The notes beneath the pieces were generated by a model. The model had not been told where the DNA came from and did not search any database. It saw only the letters and a list, made by a program, of their open reading frames with translations. A stretch of 64,000 bases of DNA from Clostridia bacterium (lineage in GTDB: Bacteria; Bacillota; Clostridia; Oscillospirales; Acutalibacteraceae). This document shows positions 16,167-23,118 of this stretch, piece after piece (the first letter of the stretch is position 1; the number at the start of each line of letters is the position of its first letter). Position numbers and translations under genes: made by a program. The stretch spans positions 1 through 64,000 of the forward strand of contig JAFQFZ010000047.1 of the NCBI GenBank assembly GCA_017398425.1, in the 5' to 3' direction.

Positions 16167-16757
16167 TTACAGATGACTCAAAAAAGCATCTGCGGTGTAG
16201 ACATAGCCTTCTCCGGTGAAATCCCCGTTTTGGAGGAGTTCATCGCGGAGGGGTGGGTCGGTTTTCGGCGTGAGATAGGACGGTGTCGCCGCCTTCTCAC
16301 CGTTGGAGTCCGCCCGCTTTGCCGAGATCGTGGTCGGCGCAGGATGAAGCAGGATCACGGGATACACCGTGTTCTCGGTTTCTACTTTCGAAAAGCGGTA
16401 GGGTTCTTTTTCTTTGTAAGTGTATCCTGCTGCTTTGGCGGTCATGTGTGTTTCAAAGCGAAGCGAACGCACGGCATAATGTGTTCCATCATAAAAGCGC
16501 AGGTGCTTGCGACGAAACACGGTGCCGATGATTTTGACGGCATAGCCGATGTCTGCAGTCTCGATCTTACACGCGGGAGAGCCGCTCTTGACCGTGTCAA
16601 GCCACCAAAACCGTTTGAGCGGCGTCAAGGTGTAGCCCTTTTTACGGCACACGGCTCTCAGCCGCGCGGCAAGACACAAGCGTTTGACCGCGAACACGAT
16701 ATACGGCAAGACACCAAGCACCGCAAGAGCAAGAACAACATATAGGATAAACAGCAT
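16167..16757 (-). CDS. Membrane-anchored protein of unknown function
   Basis: The 196-residue protein begins with one strong transmembrane helix (about 2-27), followed by a basic segment and a mostly polar domain with no recognised motif. ATG at 16757 is preceded by AAAGGAG eight bases away; a GTG three codons upstream overlaps that site and is rejected. It is the last gene of an operon beginning with the sigma gene at 18458, with a 25-codon membrane peptide between, so a role as accessory or target of that sigma factor is possible but not shown. Confidence 0.65.
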   Translation of the reverse strand: MLFILYVVLALAVLGVLPYIVFAVKRLCLAARLRAVCRKKGYTLTPLKRFWWLDTVKSGSPACKIETADIGYAVKIIGTVFRRKHLRFYDGTHYAVRSLRFETHMTAKAAGYTYKEKEPYRFSKVETENTVYPVILLHPAPTTISAKRADSNGEKAATPSYLTPKTDPPLRDELLQNGDFTGEGYVYTADAFLSHL

Positions 16758-16773
16758 CGCGATCACTCCTTTA

Positions 16774-16851
16774 TCACAAATAGATTTTACCGACCTTACA
16801 GATCACCGCAAACGCGAGTAGGACAAGAAGTATACTCAAAAACAATCCCAT
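16774..16851 (-). CDS. 25-residue hydrophobic peptide
   Basis: ATG at 16851 preceded by GAGG nine bases upstream opens a 25-codon frame: MGLFLSILLVLLAFAVICKV followed by GKIYL. It is one transmembrane helix with a basic tail. It sits 11 bases after the sigma gene stop and 16 bases before the next start, filling the gap of the operon precisely, which supports it being translated. Similar single-helix peptides accompany regulators, but no family is recognised. Confidence 0.45.
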   Translation of the reverse strand: MGLFLSILLVLLAFAVICKVGKIYL

Positions 16852-16862
16852 ACTCGCGCACC

Positions 16863-18458
16863 TCACTCCTTGTCTTCGTATGCTACAAAGAGGATAGGTG
16901 TTTTTCCAACTTCCACGGGGTACGGAAGCAAACCCTGTTTGACGATAGCTAACATTTGTGCCACGACATACGCCCCAAACGCCGCATAATGCACAAACGA
17001 ATCGGCTTGATCGACATGTGCAGGGATGCGGTGCTTGGTGCTGATGCGGATAGTTTCAAGTTCGCTTCCGAAAAGCTTCATCAAATCTTGTGCAATTGCT
17101 CTCACCGCAGGTTCTAAGCATTGCTCATACACTGTCCACGTCAACGCGGGAAAATCGGGCGCGGCTTTATTGGCCTTGTCACGCGTCAGGATGTGCAGGT
17201 TTTCAAAATCGGGAATCAACTCATATAGAGTTTGATGTACCTCCAATCCCTTGATAAAGAACGATGCCAAAAAGCGGGCGATTTGATTCGGATCCACACG
17301 ATAACGGAAGGAGTTGTATCTCCAGTGCGTGTCGCCGAAGCAAGACTGAAAATCAAATACACGATAACGCGGAGAATCCCATTGTTGGTGAGTACATGGT
17401 CCGGATGTATCATACATCGACTGCGTGACATCGTTTGACTCGCCATAGGTGCCGATCGCCAGCCAGCGACCGCCGTTCGGACGCTCCGGATAGGTCATAT
17501 CGGGTTCGATGTCCATTAACAGCTTGTTGAGCGATAGTTGTAAAACGAACAACAACAGCGTTGCTTTTTGCTTATCGGACATGGTTTGTACTTCGTGGTG
17601 GGTCATCAGCGATTCCGTGTGCACCCATACCGTTGTCCACACATCGTGAGCATGCGTTTGCGCAAACGCTTCTTGAACGGCAATGTTGCCAAACCGATCA
17701 CGCCTGTGTTGAAGAAAGCAACGGGTATACACAAGACCGCCGCTTGTACGTCCCATCAATTCGCCGTTCACAAGCTTGTCGACAATGGGTTCCAAATACG
17801 CACACGGCATCCCCATGGTATCTGCAAGTACTTGCATGGAAATCGGTCGCTCGTATGCCAAAATCAACACATTTTGTTCGATCGGAGAAGACATAAGTAT
17901 AAACGGTTCACCGCGCAAACCTGTTCCTCCGTGAATGCCGAGTTGTAATGTTTTCGGTTCATAACTGTATTCGGAATATGCTTTCATCGCAGTCAGCCCT
18001 CCTTTGATCTGACGGCGGGCGGCGGACAAGCGCGACAGCACCGTTCCTTTCGGGATGCCGAGTTCGCGCGCGATCTGCTCCACGGGTTGACCGTGCATAT
18101 AGTGCCGCACCGTCACCTCGCGGTAGATCTTCAGCAAACGGCTGATCTCCCGCCGCACCGATTCGTGTTCGTCGGACAGGTCTTCCTCGGGTTCTTCGGC
18201 CGCCAGATCCCGAGGCAGGTCATAGGTCACAATGCTGTCGCGGTATTGGCGCCGCAACTGATCGTTTCGCTTGTTGCGAAGCACGGTGGCGAGAAATCCT
18301 TTCGGATGCTCTATGTGCTCACCCGCCTGCTCTTTCTTGATGAGTGCCAGCAGCGTTTCCTGCACGAGCATATCCACATCGGGGTCGTCACCGTAAAGAC
18401 GACACGCTGTTTCATAGGTGTAGTTGAGCAGTTCTTCCCAGCGCTTTTCCGACAGCAT
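16863..18458 (-). CDS. ECF sigma factor with long C-terminal extension (second, unrelated extension)
   Basis: The 531-residue protein opens with an ECF-type sigma region 2 (about 5-75, DMLVQETLLALIKKEQAGEHIEHPKGFLATVLRNKRND) and region 4 (about 105-160, VTVRHYMHGQPVEQIARELGIPKGTVLSRLSAARRQI). A winged-helix-like segment follows (about 190-250), then a 280-residue helical domain not recognised. ATG at 18458 follows AAAGGAGGTG; a GTG three codons upstream overlaps that site. Unlike the sigma gene at 13501, the extension has no FENC modules. It leads an operon with a 25-residue peptide and a membrane protein. Confidence 0.82.
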   Translation of the reverse strand: MLSEKRWEELLNYTYETACRLYGDDPDVDMLVQETLLALIKKEQAGEHIEHPKGFLATVLRNKRNDQLRRQYRDSIVTYDLPRDLAAEEPEEDLSDEHESVRREISRLLKIYREVTVRHYMHGQPVEQIARELGIPKGTVLSRLSAARRQIKGGLTAMKAYSEYSYEPKTLQLGIHGGTGLRGEPFILMSSPIEQNVLILAYERPISMQVLADTMGMPCAYLEPIVDKLVNGELMGRTSGGLVYTRCFLQHRRDRFGNIAVQEAFAQTHAHDVWTTVWVHTESLMTHHEVQTMSDKQKATLLLFVLQLSLNKLLMDIEPDMTYPERPNGGRWLAIGTYGESNDVTQSMYDTSGPCTHQQWDSPRYRVFDFQSCFGDTHWRYNSFRYRVDPNQIARFLASFFIKGLEVHQTLYELIPDFENLHILTRDKANKAAPDFPALTWTVYEQCLEPAVRAIAQDLMKLFGSELETIRISTKHRIPAHVDQADSFVHYAAFGAYVVAQMLAIVKQGLLPYPVEVGKTPILFVAYEDKE

Positions 18459-18614
18459 CGTGTTCACCTCCTTTGATGTCCGTTCACCTATTTAGTCGTA
18501 GGTCATGCGGGCTGATTCGGGGTTTACGAAAAAAATGGTTATCTGCTTTTAAGTATAACAGATGGAAAACAAATGCACAAGGAGTGGTTCTTTTTCTCGC
18601 TTTGTTTTTGGGGC

Positions 18615-18643
18615 TTGTGATTCCGCGCAACTGTTGTTATAAT
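18615..18643 (+). promoter_or_regulatory. Promoter of the flavin-binding protein gene
   Basis: TTGTGA (18615-18620), 17-base spacer, TATAAT (18638-18643), 36 bases before the start codon. Confidence 0.65.
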
Positions 18644-18679
18644 GATCTTGATACCATCTCCCAAAAAGGAGCGATAGAT

Positions 18680-19171
18680 ATGAGCCATGGTTTGACAAGA
18701 CGCGAGCGCGAGGTCACCGACCGAAACGAGATCGTGCGCATTCTCGATACGGCAAAATTTCTTCATCTCGGTATGGTGGACGGGGATGAACCCTACGTCG
18801 TGCCGATGAATTACGGCTACACCCTTGAAAACGATCAACTGACGTTTTACTTACACGGTGCGATGCGCGGGCGTAAGCTCGACGTTCTGCGCCGAAACCC
18901 GAAGATCTGCTTCACATTGGAATGCGACGTTGTGCCGTTTGAGGGCGACGTTGCGTGCCGTTACGGCATGACGTATTCCTCCATCATGGGTGTCGGTACC
19001 GCTGTCATTGTCGAGGATGTCGCCGAAAAGCAACAAGCGCTCTCCCTCTTGATGAAGGCGCAAACGGGCGGCGATTTCGAATTTTCTGAGCGGATGGTCA
19101 GCGTGGTGAGCGTGATACGCCTCGAGGTGTCCTCCTTCACCGCCAAGCATCGACCGCTACCTACAAAATAA
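18680..19171 (+). CDS. Pyridoxamine 5'-phosphate oxidase-like flavoprotein (NimA-type)
   Basis: The 163-residue protein fits the FMN-binding split-barrel family often annotated as nitroimidazole resistance (NimA)-like. It starts MSHGLTRREREVTDRNEIVRIL, has FLHLGMVDGDEPYVVPMNYGY and FYLHGAMRGRKLDVLRRNPKICFTLE. These bind FMN or heme and act as small cytoplasmic reductases; the substrate is unknown. AAAAAGGAG precedes the ATG at 18680, and the upstream extension of the frame is non-coding. Monocistronic; it ends six bases before the inverted-repeat element. Confidence 0.85.
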   Translation: MSHGLTRREREVTDRNEIVRILDTAKFLHLGMVDGDEPYVVPMNYGYTLENDQLTFYLHGAMRGRKLDVLRRNPKICFTLECDVVPFEGDVACRYGMTYSSIMGVGTAVIVEDVAEKQQALSLLMKAQTGGDFEFSERMVSVVSVIRLEVSSFTAKHRPLPTK

Positions 19172-19176
19172 CATAT

Positions 19177-19490
19177 AGAAAAGGCACACGCGTTCGGAGC
19201 GTTCACATAGGGAGGAATCGGTTTTTCGCCGTCGTTTTCCCTGCCCCAAATGTCGGCAAACCTTGTAATACGTCAGTATAACGGCGGTTTGCCGACTTCG
19301 GGAACACGAAAAACGGTACGGCTACAAAACTGCAAAGCACCTGAAATACAAGAATTTTTGATAGTAGAAAAGGCAAAAAGCTGCGGTAACGCTGACGCGT
19401 ACCGCAGCTTTTTAACGAAGTATACTGCAAAAATTCTGTATTTCAGGCGAATAATCCCTATGTGAGCGCTCCGTTACGTGTGCCTTTTCT
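19177..19490. repeat. 314-bp element with 36-bp terminal inverted repeats (MITE-like)
   Basis: The left end (19177-19213) and right end (19455-19490) are inverted copies: both begin AGAAAAGGCACACG and end ACATAGGGA, with a few mismatches between. Inside are three further inverted repeats: 19252-19262/19286-19296, 19340-19360/19428-19447, and 19375-19388/19400-19413. The last is nested in the second and framed by A5 and T5. No ORF of note is present. The element fills the whole gap between two convergent genes. It resembles a miniature inverted-repeat transposon; no target-site duplication is evident. Confidence 0.6.
19375..19413. terminator. Bidirectional terminator inside the inverted-repeat element
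   Basis: A 14-bp perfect stem AAAAAGCTGCGGTA/TACCGCAGCTTTTT with an 11-base loop. It is the only terminator-like structure between the convergent genes and would serve both. Confidence 0.65.
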
Positions 19491-19492
19491 CT

Positions 19493-21400
19493 TTAATAGC
19501 GATAATTCCAAATGTAATCCGTGCGGTGCAGACCGTCGCTGTACTTGTTCGCGCCCGATTCAAACAGCACCTTCACTTCCCCATCCCCTGTCAGGGAGAT
19601 GCCCTCCGACATCGGAAGAGCCTTGACCTGCTTTGTCGAACCGGTCAACAAGAAGCACGGTACCGCCGTGCCGTTCAAGGTGATGGTCGTGTCGGCTTTC
19701 GCGTTCAAGTTAACCGTATAGAACGCCAAGGAGGAATCGTTTTTACGTCCCCAGGAATGGCTCAAAATCACGGTGTTTGTCTTGGTATCAAACGCCATGC
19801 CCTGCACCTTTTGCGGTGCCGCCATCAGCACGTCGGGGGTCGCATAGGTCTGTCCGCTTGCAGGCAACAGGCGCTCATTGCCGCGCTTGCTTAAATCGTA
19901 ACCCGCGATGTAACAGCCGTATTGTTCACTGCCGGCGGTGGTGGTGAAGTTCAGGATGCGCATCAGGTCATAGCCGCCGCTCGGGAGATAGAAATTGCCC
20001 ATCCAGAGATAGCCGTCGTAATAACTCAAAAAGCTTGTTGCCACAGGCACCTCATAGAGCGTGGTCAAATAGACCTTTTGTGCGCCTTTGGTCTCGAGGC
20101 TACCGAGCGGGATCGCCGCCACGCGGTAAGCACCGTCGCCGTCATACGAGACAAAGAGCGTCGTATCCGTCACCGCCAAGCCGCCGAGATGCGACGTGCA
20201 GGGCGAACCGTTCGCCTTGTAGATCACGTACTCCGCGCAGAACTTGCCGTTGCCGTCGTAGACCAAGATCACGGAATTGCCGCCGTCGCTCGCGTACGCC
20301 GACATATAGGTGAGTCCCGTTTTGGGGCTGTATGCCAAGCCTTGCGGCACAAGATTTTCTGCAAGACCCGCGACCACCGCATCGCGCGAGGCCGAAGACA
20401 AAAACGGCTCGTATTTCGTTTCGCTGAGGTAGGTCTCCTGTGCCACCGCACGCTCCTGCACAAACTGCATCGTGGGGGGATTCAGCGACTGCAAAAGCAG
20501 GGTGCGCGCATCGTTGGTGTTGACCTTTTGATCGGTCAGCACATCCGCCGCGGCGACTTGCGCCGTATTCAGCGCCGAGGGATCAACCGAGTAGGTGAGC
20601 AGACGGCGCACATCGGAGGTGGTGGCCGTGCCGCTCGCATCCAGATCGCCGCGCACGACGGCGGTGTAATTTGTCGTTTGTTTGCCGTTGTGAAGCGTGA
20701 CCGTATCGCCCGTTCCCACAAAGGCATTCTCCGCTTTGTTCACGACGACTTCAAAGGCATCGAACTGCAAACGTGCATCCGCGCAAAACGCCGCCACGGT
20801 GGTCTTCTGCGGGATCGATCGGATCATGCCGTCTTCCATGTGGAACACGGTGTCGGGATAGGCGGTCACGCCACTGCCGTCGGTCATCGCGCAACGCTCC
20901 ACCGTCAGCGTGCCGGGAGCGCGCAGAATGAAGATGATCGAACAGATAGCGGCATCGGCGGGTAACGCTTCGTTTTGCCATGTGTAAGCACCGGTGATGG
21001 AAAACGCCACGTCGTGACGTCCCGCCGGAAGCGGCTTGGTGGCGCCGTTGTTGTTTTCAAATTCATAGCAGAAGTTCGCCGATGCATAGATCCATTTATT
21101 GTGGTTCTTGTCATAGAACACGATATCAAACGGTACATCCGATTGTACCGTACCCTCCCAATAAGGATAATCGTTGAGGTTGGCTTGCTCATAGGCAACC
21201 AAGCCGATCTCCTGATCGGCCGCCGTCGCCGTGATGACGAGATTGCCGTTTTGCAACTGCGCGGTTGCCCCTGTGCATTGCACGGTACTTTGACGCAGAA
21301 AATCCACGCCGCCGATCGCGGCTTGCGACACGACCGCACCGACAGCACACAGCGAGACCAACATCACCGCACATAGGAGAACGGATACCACACGTTTCAT
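19493..21400 (-). CDS. Secreted protein with internal dockerin and propeller-like domain
   Basis: The 635-residue protein has a signal peptide (about 1-28, cleaved near SQA) and a beta-rich N-terminal domain (about 30-190). An X-like module ends in VGTGDTVTLHNG...YTAVVRGD. A dockerin follows (about 255-312, two calcium-loop repeats GDLDASGTATTSDVRRLL and ADVLTDQKVNTNDARTLL; the second is degenerate). The C-terminal 300 residues resemble the propeller-like domain of the protein at 4697-5641 (CTSHLGGLAVTDTTLFVSY, KVQGMAFDTKTNTVILSHSWG, FESGANKY). The dockerin is internal rather than terminal, which is unusual. ATG at 21400 follows AAGGGGCGA. Function unknown; probably cell-surface attached through a cohesin encoded elsewhere. 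Confidence 0.8.
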   Translation of the reverse strand: MKRVVSVLLCAVMLVSLCAVGAVVSQAAIGGVDFLRQSTVQCTGATAQLQNGNLVITATAADQEIGLVAYEQANLNDYPYWEGTVQSDVPFDIVFYDKNHNKWIYASANFCYEFENNNGATKPLPAGRHDVAFSITGAYTWQNEALPADAAICSIIFILRAPGTLTVERCAMTDGSGVTAYPDTVFHMEDGMIRSIPQKTTVAAFCADARLQFDAFEVVVNKAENAFVGTGDTVTLHNGKQTTNYTAVVRGDLDASGTATTSDVRRLLTYSVDPSALNTAQVAAADVLTDQKVNTNDARTLLLQSLNPPTMQFVQERAVAQETYLSETKYEPFLSSASRDAVVAGLAENLVPQGLAYSPKTGLTYMSAYASDGGNSVILVYDGNGKFCAEYVIYKANGSPCTSHLGGLAVTDTTLFVSYDGDGAYRVAAIPLGSLETKGAQKVYLTTLYEVPVATSFLSYYDGYLWMGNFYLPSGGYDLMRILNFTTTAGSEQYGCYIAGYDLSKRGNERLLPASGQTYATPDVLMAAPQKVQGMAFDTKTNTVILSHSWGRKNDSSLAFYTVNLNAKADTTITLNGTAVPCFLLTGSTKQVKALPMSEGISLTGDGEVKVLFESGANKYSDGLHRTDYIWNYRY

Positions 21401-21433
21401 CGAATCGCCCCTTTTTTCGTACTCTGTAACACC

Positions 21434-21462
21434 AGTATACGCTACGGACGAAAAAAATGCAA
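21434..21462 (-). promoter_or_regulatory. Promoter of the dockerin-propeller gene
   Basis: Minus strand TTGCAT (21457-21462), 17-base spacer, TATACT (21434-21439), 33 bases before the start codon. Confidence 0.65.
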
Positions 21463-21465
21463 GAG

Positions 21466-22362
21466 TCAATGGTGGTGATGAGCATGATTGTGAACCCCGT
21501 GTGCCGTCGACAGTTTTTGACACGCGAGATCACAGCACAGTTCGTGTTCCGTCTCGATCTCGATCGTCACGTGGCATACGCCGCACTCTTGTAACGCACG
21601 GCGTATGCCCTCTTTTACCATGTGCGGATCCTGCTCCGTCACCACGTGCATAGTAGCAAAATGATGCCGACCGTCCATGCTCCACAGGTGTACGTGGTGT
21701 ACATCCTGCACACCATCCACCGCGCACACGCGCAGTTTCACATCGCATACGCCGATGTCTTGCGGTGCTTTTTCCAACAATAACTCCGCAACCTCCTTCA
21801 GTGTCTTTGCGGCGCAAACCAACATTACCACCGAAACGCCGATTGCCATCAGCGGATCGATCCACACGAGATTCGTAAACCGCATCACGACAGCGCCGAT
21901 GAACACGACCACCCATCCGAGAACATCCTCCAACATGTGCAGACTGACCGCTTTTTGATTCACAGATTCGCCCTTGCGTGTAAAAAGCACAGCGGCTACG
22001 TTCACCGCCATACCGAGCACGGCGAAGACGATCATCCCGTCGTAACGAATATCCGTGGGTGTGATTAAGCGTCTGACCGCGTTGGCGATCGTGATCAGCG
22101 AGCTGAGAAAAAGGATCCCCGACGTAATCCATCCACCGATCAGAGAATAGCGCGTATAGCCGTACGTGTAGCGTTCATCCGGCTGTCGTTTGCTTTTCTT
22201 CTCCAGCGCGTACGCAATACCGATGCCAACCGCATCCCCGGCGTCATGCACGGCATCCGAGACGATTGCCGTACTACCGATCATCATGCCTCCGAAAAAT
22301 TCCAGCAAGGAAAAGACACAGTTCAAAAGAAATGCCGCCAAAATGGTTCGTTCGGTTTTCAT
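21466..22362 (-). CDS. Cation diffusion facilitator (CDF) exporter, Zn-type
   Basis: The 298-residue protein has six predicted membrane helices and the CDF metal site HxxxD twice: H39/D43 in TM2 (SDAVHDAGD) and H142/D146 in TM5 (HMLEDVLGW). This HD-HD pattern is typical of zinc/cobalt exporters. The C-terminal cytoplasmic domain ends in a histidine-rich tail (HGVHNHAHHHH), a metal-binding feature. It is divergent from a TetR regulator 163 bases away, with a palindromic sequence between, suggesting local repression. The ATG at 22362 is preceded by GAGGGG. Confidence 0.9.
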   Translation of the reverse strand: MKTERTILAAFLLNCVFSLLEFFGGMMIGSTAIVSDAVHDAGDAVGIGIAYALEKKSKRQPDERYTYGYTRYSLIGGWITSGILFLSSLITIANAVRRLITPTDIRYDGMIVFAVLGMAVNVAAVLFTRKGESVNQKAVSLHMLEDVLGWVVVFIGAVVMRFTNLVWIDPLMAIGVSVVMLVCAAKTLKEVAELLLEKAPQDIGVCDVKLRVCAVDGVQDVHHVHLWSMDGRHHFATMHVVTEQDPHMVKEGIRRALQECGVCHVTIEIETEHELCCDLACQKLSTAHGVHNHAHHHH

Positions 22363-22375
22363 AATAATACCCCTC

Positions 22376-22404
22376 TTGACTTACAACATCGTTTTTAGTA
22401 CAAT
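22376..22404 (+). promoter_or_regulatory. Promoter of the TetR gene
   Basis: TTGACT (22376-22381), 17-base spacer, TACAAT (22399-22404). It reads rightward and lies just downstream of the CDF start codon, so the TetR leader is about 120 bases. Confidence 0.65.
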
Positions 22405-22410
22405 ATATTC

Positions 22411-22443
22411 TATACAGAACACATCGTTCACAAACAGTATAGT
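22411..22443. promoter_or_regulatory. Candidate TetR operator between the divergent genes
   Basis: An imperfect palindrome, CTATACAGAAC...GTTC...GTATAG, lies just after the -10 of the TetR promoter and in front of the CDF gene. Position and symmetry suit an autorepression site that also controls the CDF gene. Confidence 0.4.
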
Positions 22444-22525
22444 CGTATAATGAGCGATTCGCCACATACGATAGCCCTCCTTCGTTCGTTACCGAACACA
22501 TTCAACACATTGTATGGAGAATATC

Positions 22526-23077
22526 ATGGACAGACGACAACGAAAAACCCGAGACGCCATCTTCCGTGCCTTCACCGGTCTGCTATCCCAAAAGGAGTTT
22601 CATCGAATTACTGTTGGAGAGATCATTGAACGCGCCGACATAGGACGTGCCACGTTCTATGCACATTTTGAAACCAAAGACGATCTTCTTAACGATCTGT
22701 GCGAAGAGCTTTTCTGCCATATCGTTGACACGGAGCAATCCACCGAACCGCAACATCACCATATTTTCGAGGGTGATTGTTCCGAATCGGCATTTTTGCA
22801 TCTGTTTGAGCATTTGCAAAACAACGACCACAATCTCGTTTCATTGTTATCCTCTTACAACAACGAATTGTTCATGCGTTACTTTAAAAATCATTTGGAA
22901 CAGATGGTTTCACAGCATCGGTCGTTGTTTGCGTCACGCAAGAGTGACACCGTACCCGATGACTTTTGGATACATCACATTACCTCCACCCTTTCGGACA
23001 CGATACTATGGTGGATCCATAACGGGATGAAAGAACCTCCGAAAATCATAACCGGTTACTTTTTCAGTGTACTATAA
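22526..23077 (+). CDS. TetR-family transcriptional regulator
   Basis: The 183-residue protein has the TetR N-terminal DNA-binding domain (about 1-55: TRDAIFRAFTGLLSQKEFHRITVGEIIERADIGRATFYAHF). Its helical ligand domain matches the TetR_C_33-type group with ...ILWWIHNGMKEPPKII near the end. ATG at 22526 follows GGAG; an ATG four codons earlier overlaps this site. Divergence from the CDF exporter suggests that it regulates metal or drug efflux; the ligand is unknown. Confidence 0.88.
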   Translation: MDRRQRKTRDAIFRAFTGLLSQKEFHRITVGEIIERADIGRATFYAHFETKDDLLNDLCEELFCHIVDTEQSTEPQHHHIFEGDCSESAFLHLFEHLQNNDHNLVSLLSSYNNELFMRYFKNHLEQMVSQHRSLFASRKSDTVPDDFWIHHITSTLSDTILWWIHNGMKEPPKIITGYFFSVL

Positions 23078-23086
23078 GAATATGAA

Positions 23087-23118
23087 AGCGGCAGGGATTT
23101 TCCCTGCCGCTGTTGTAT
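23087..23118. terminator. Terminator between tetR and the P-type ATPase
   Basis: An 11-bp perfect stem (23087-23097 with 23101-23111), TTT loop, T-rich tail on the plus strand; the genes converge here. Confidence 0.75.

Noticed and set aside
19177..19490. CRISPR array or phage attachment site
   Set aside because: The repeats are inverted, not direct and regularly spaced, and no integrase or cas gene is near.
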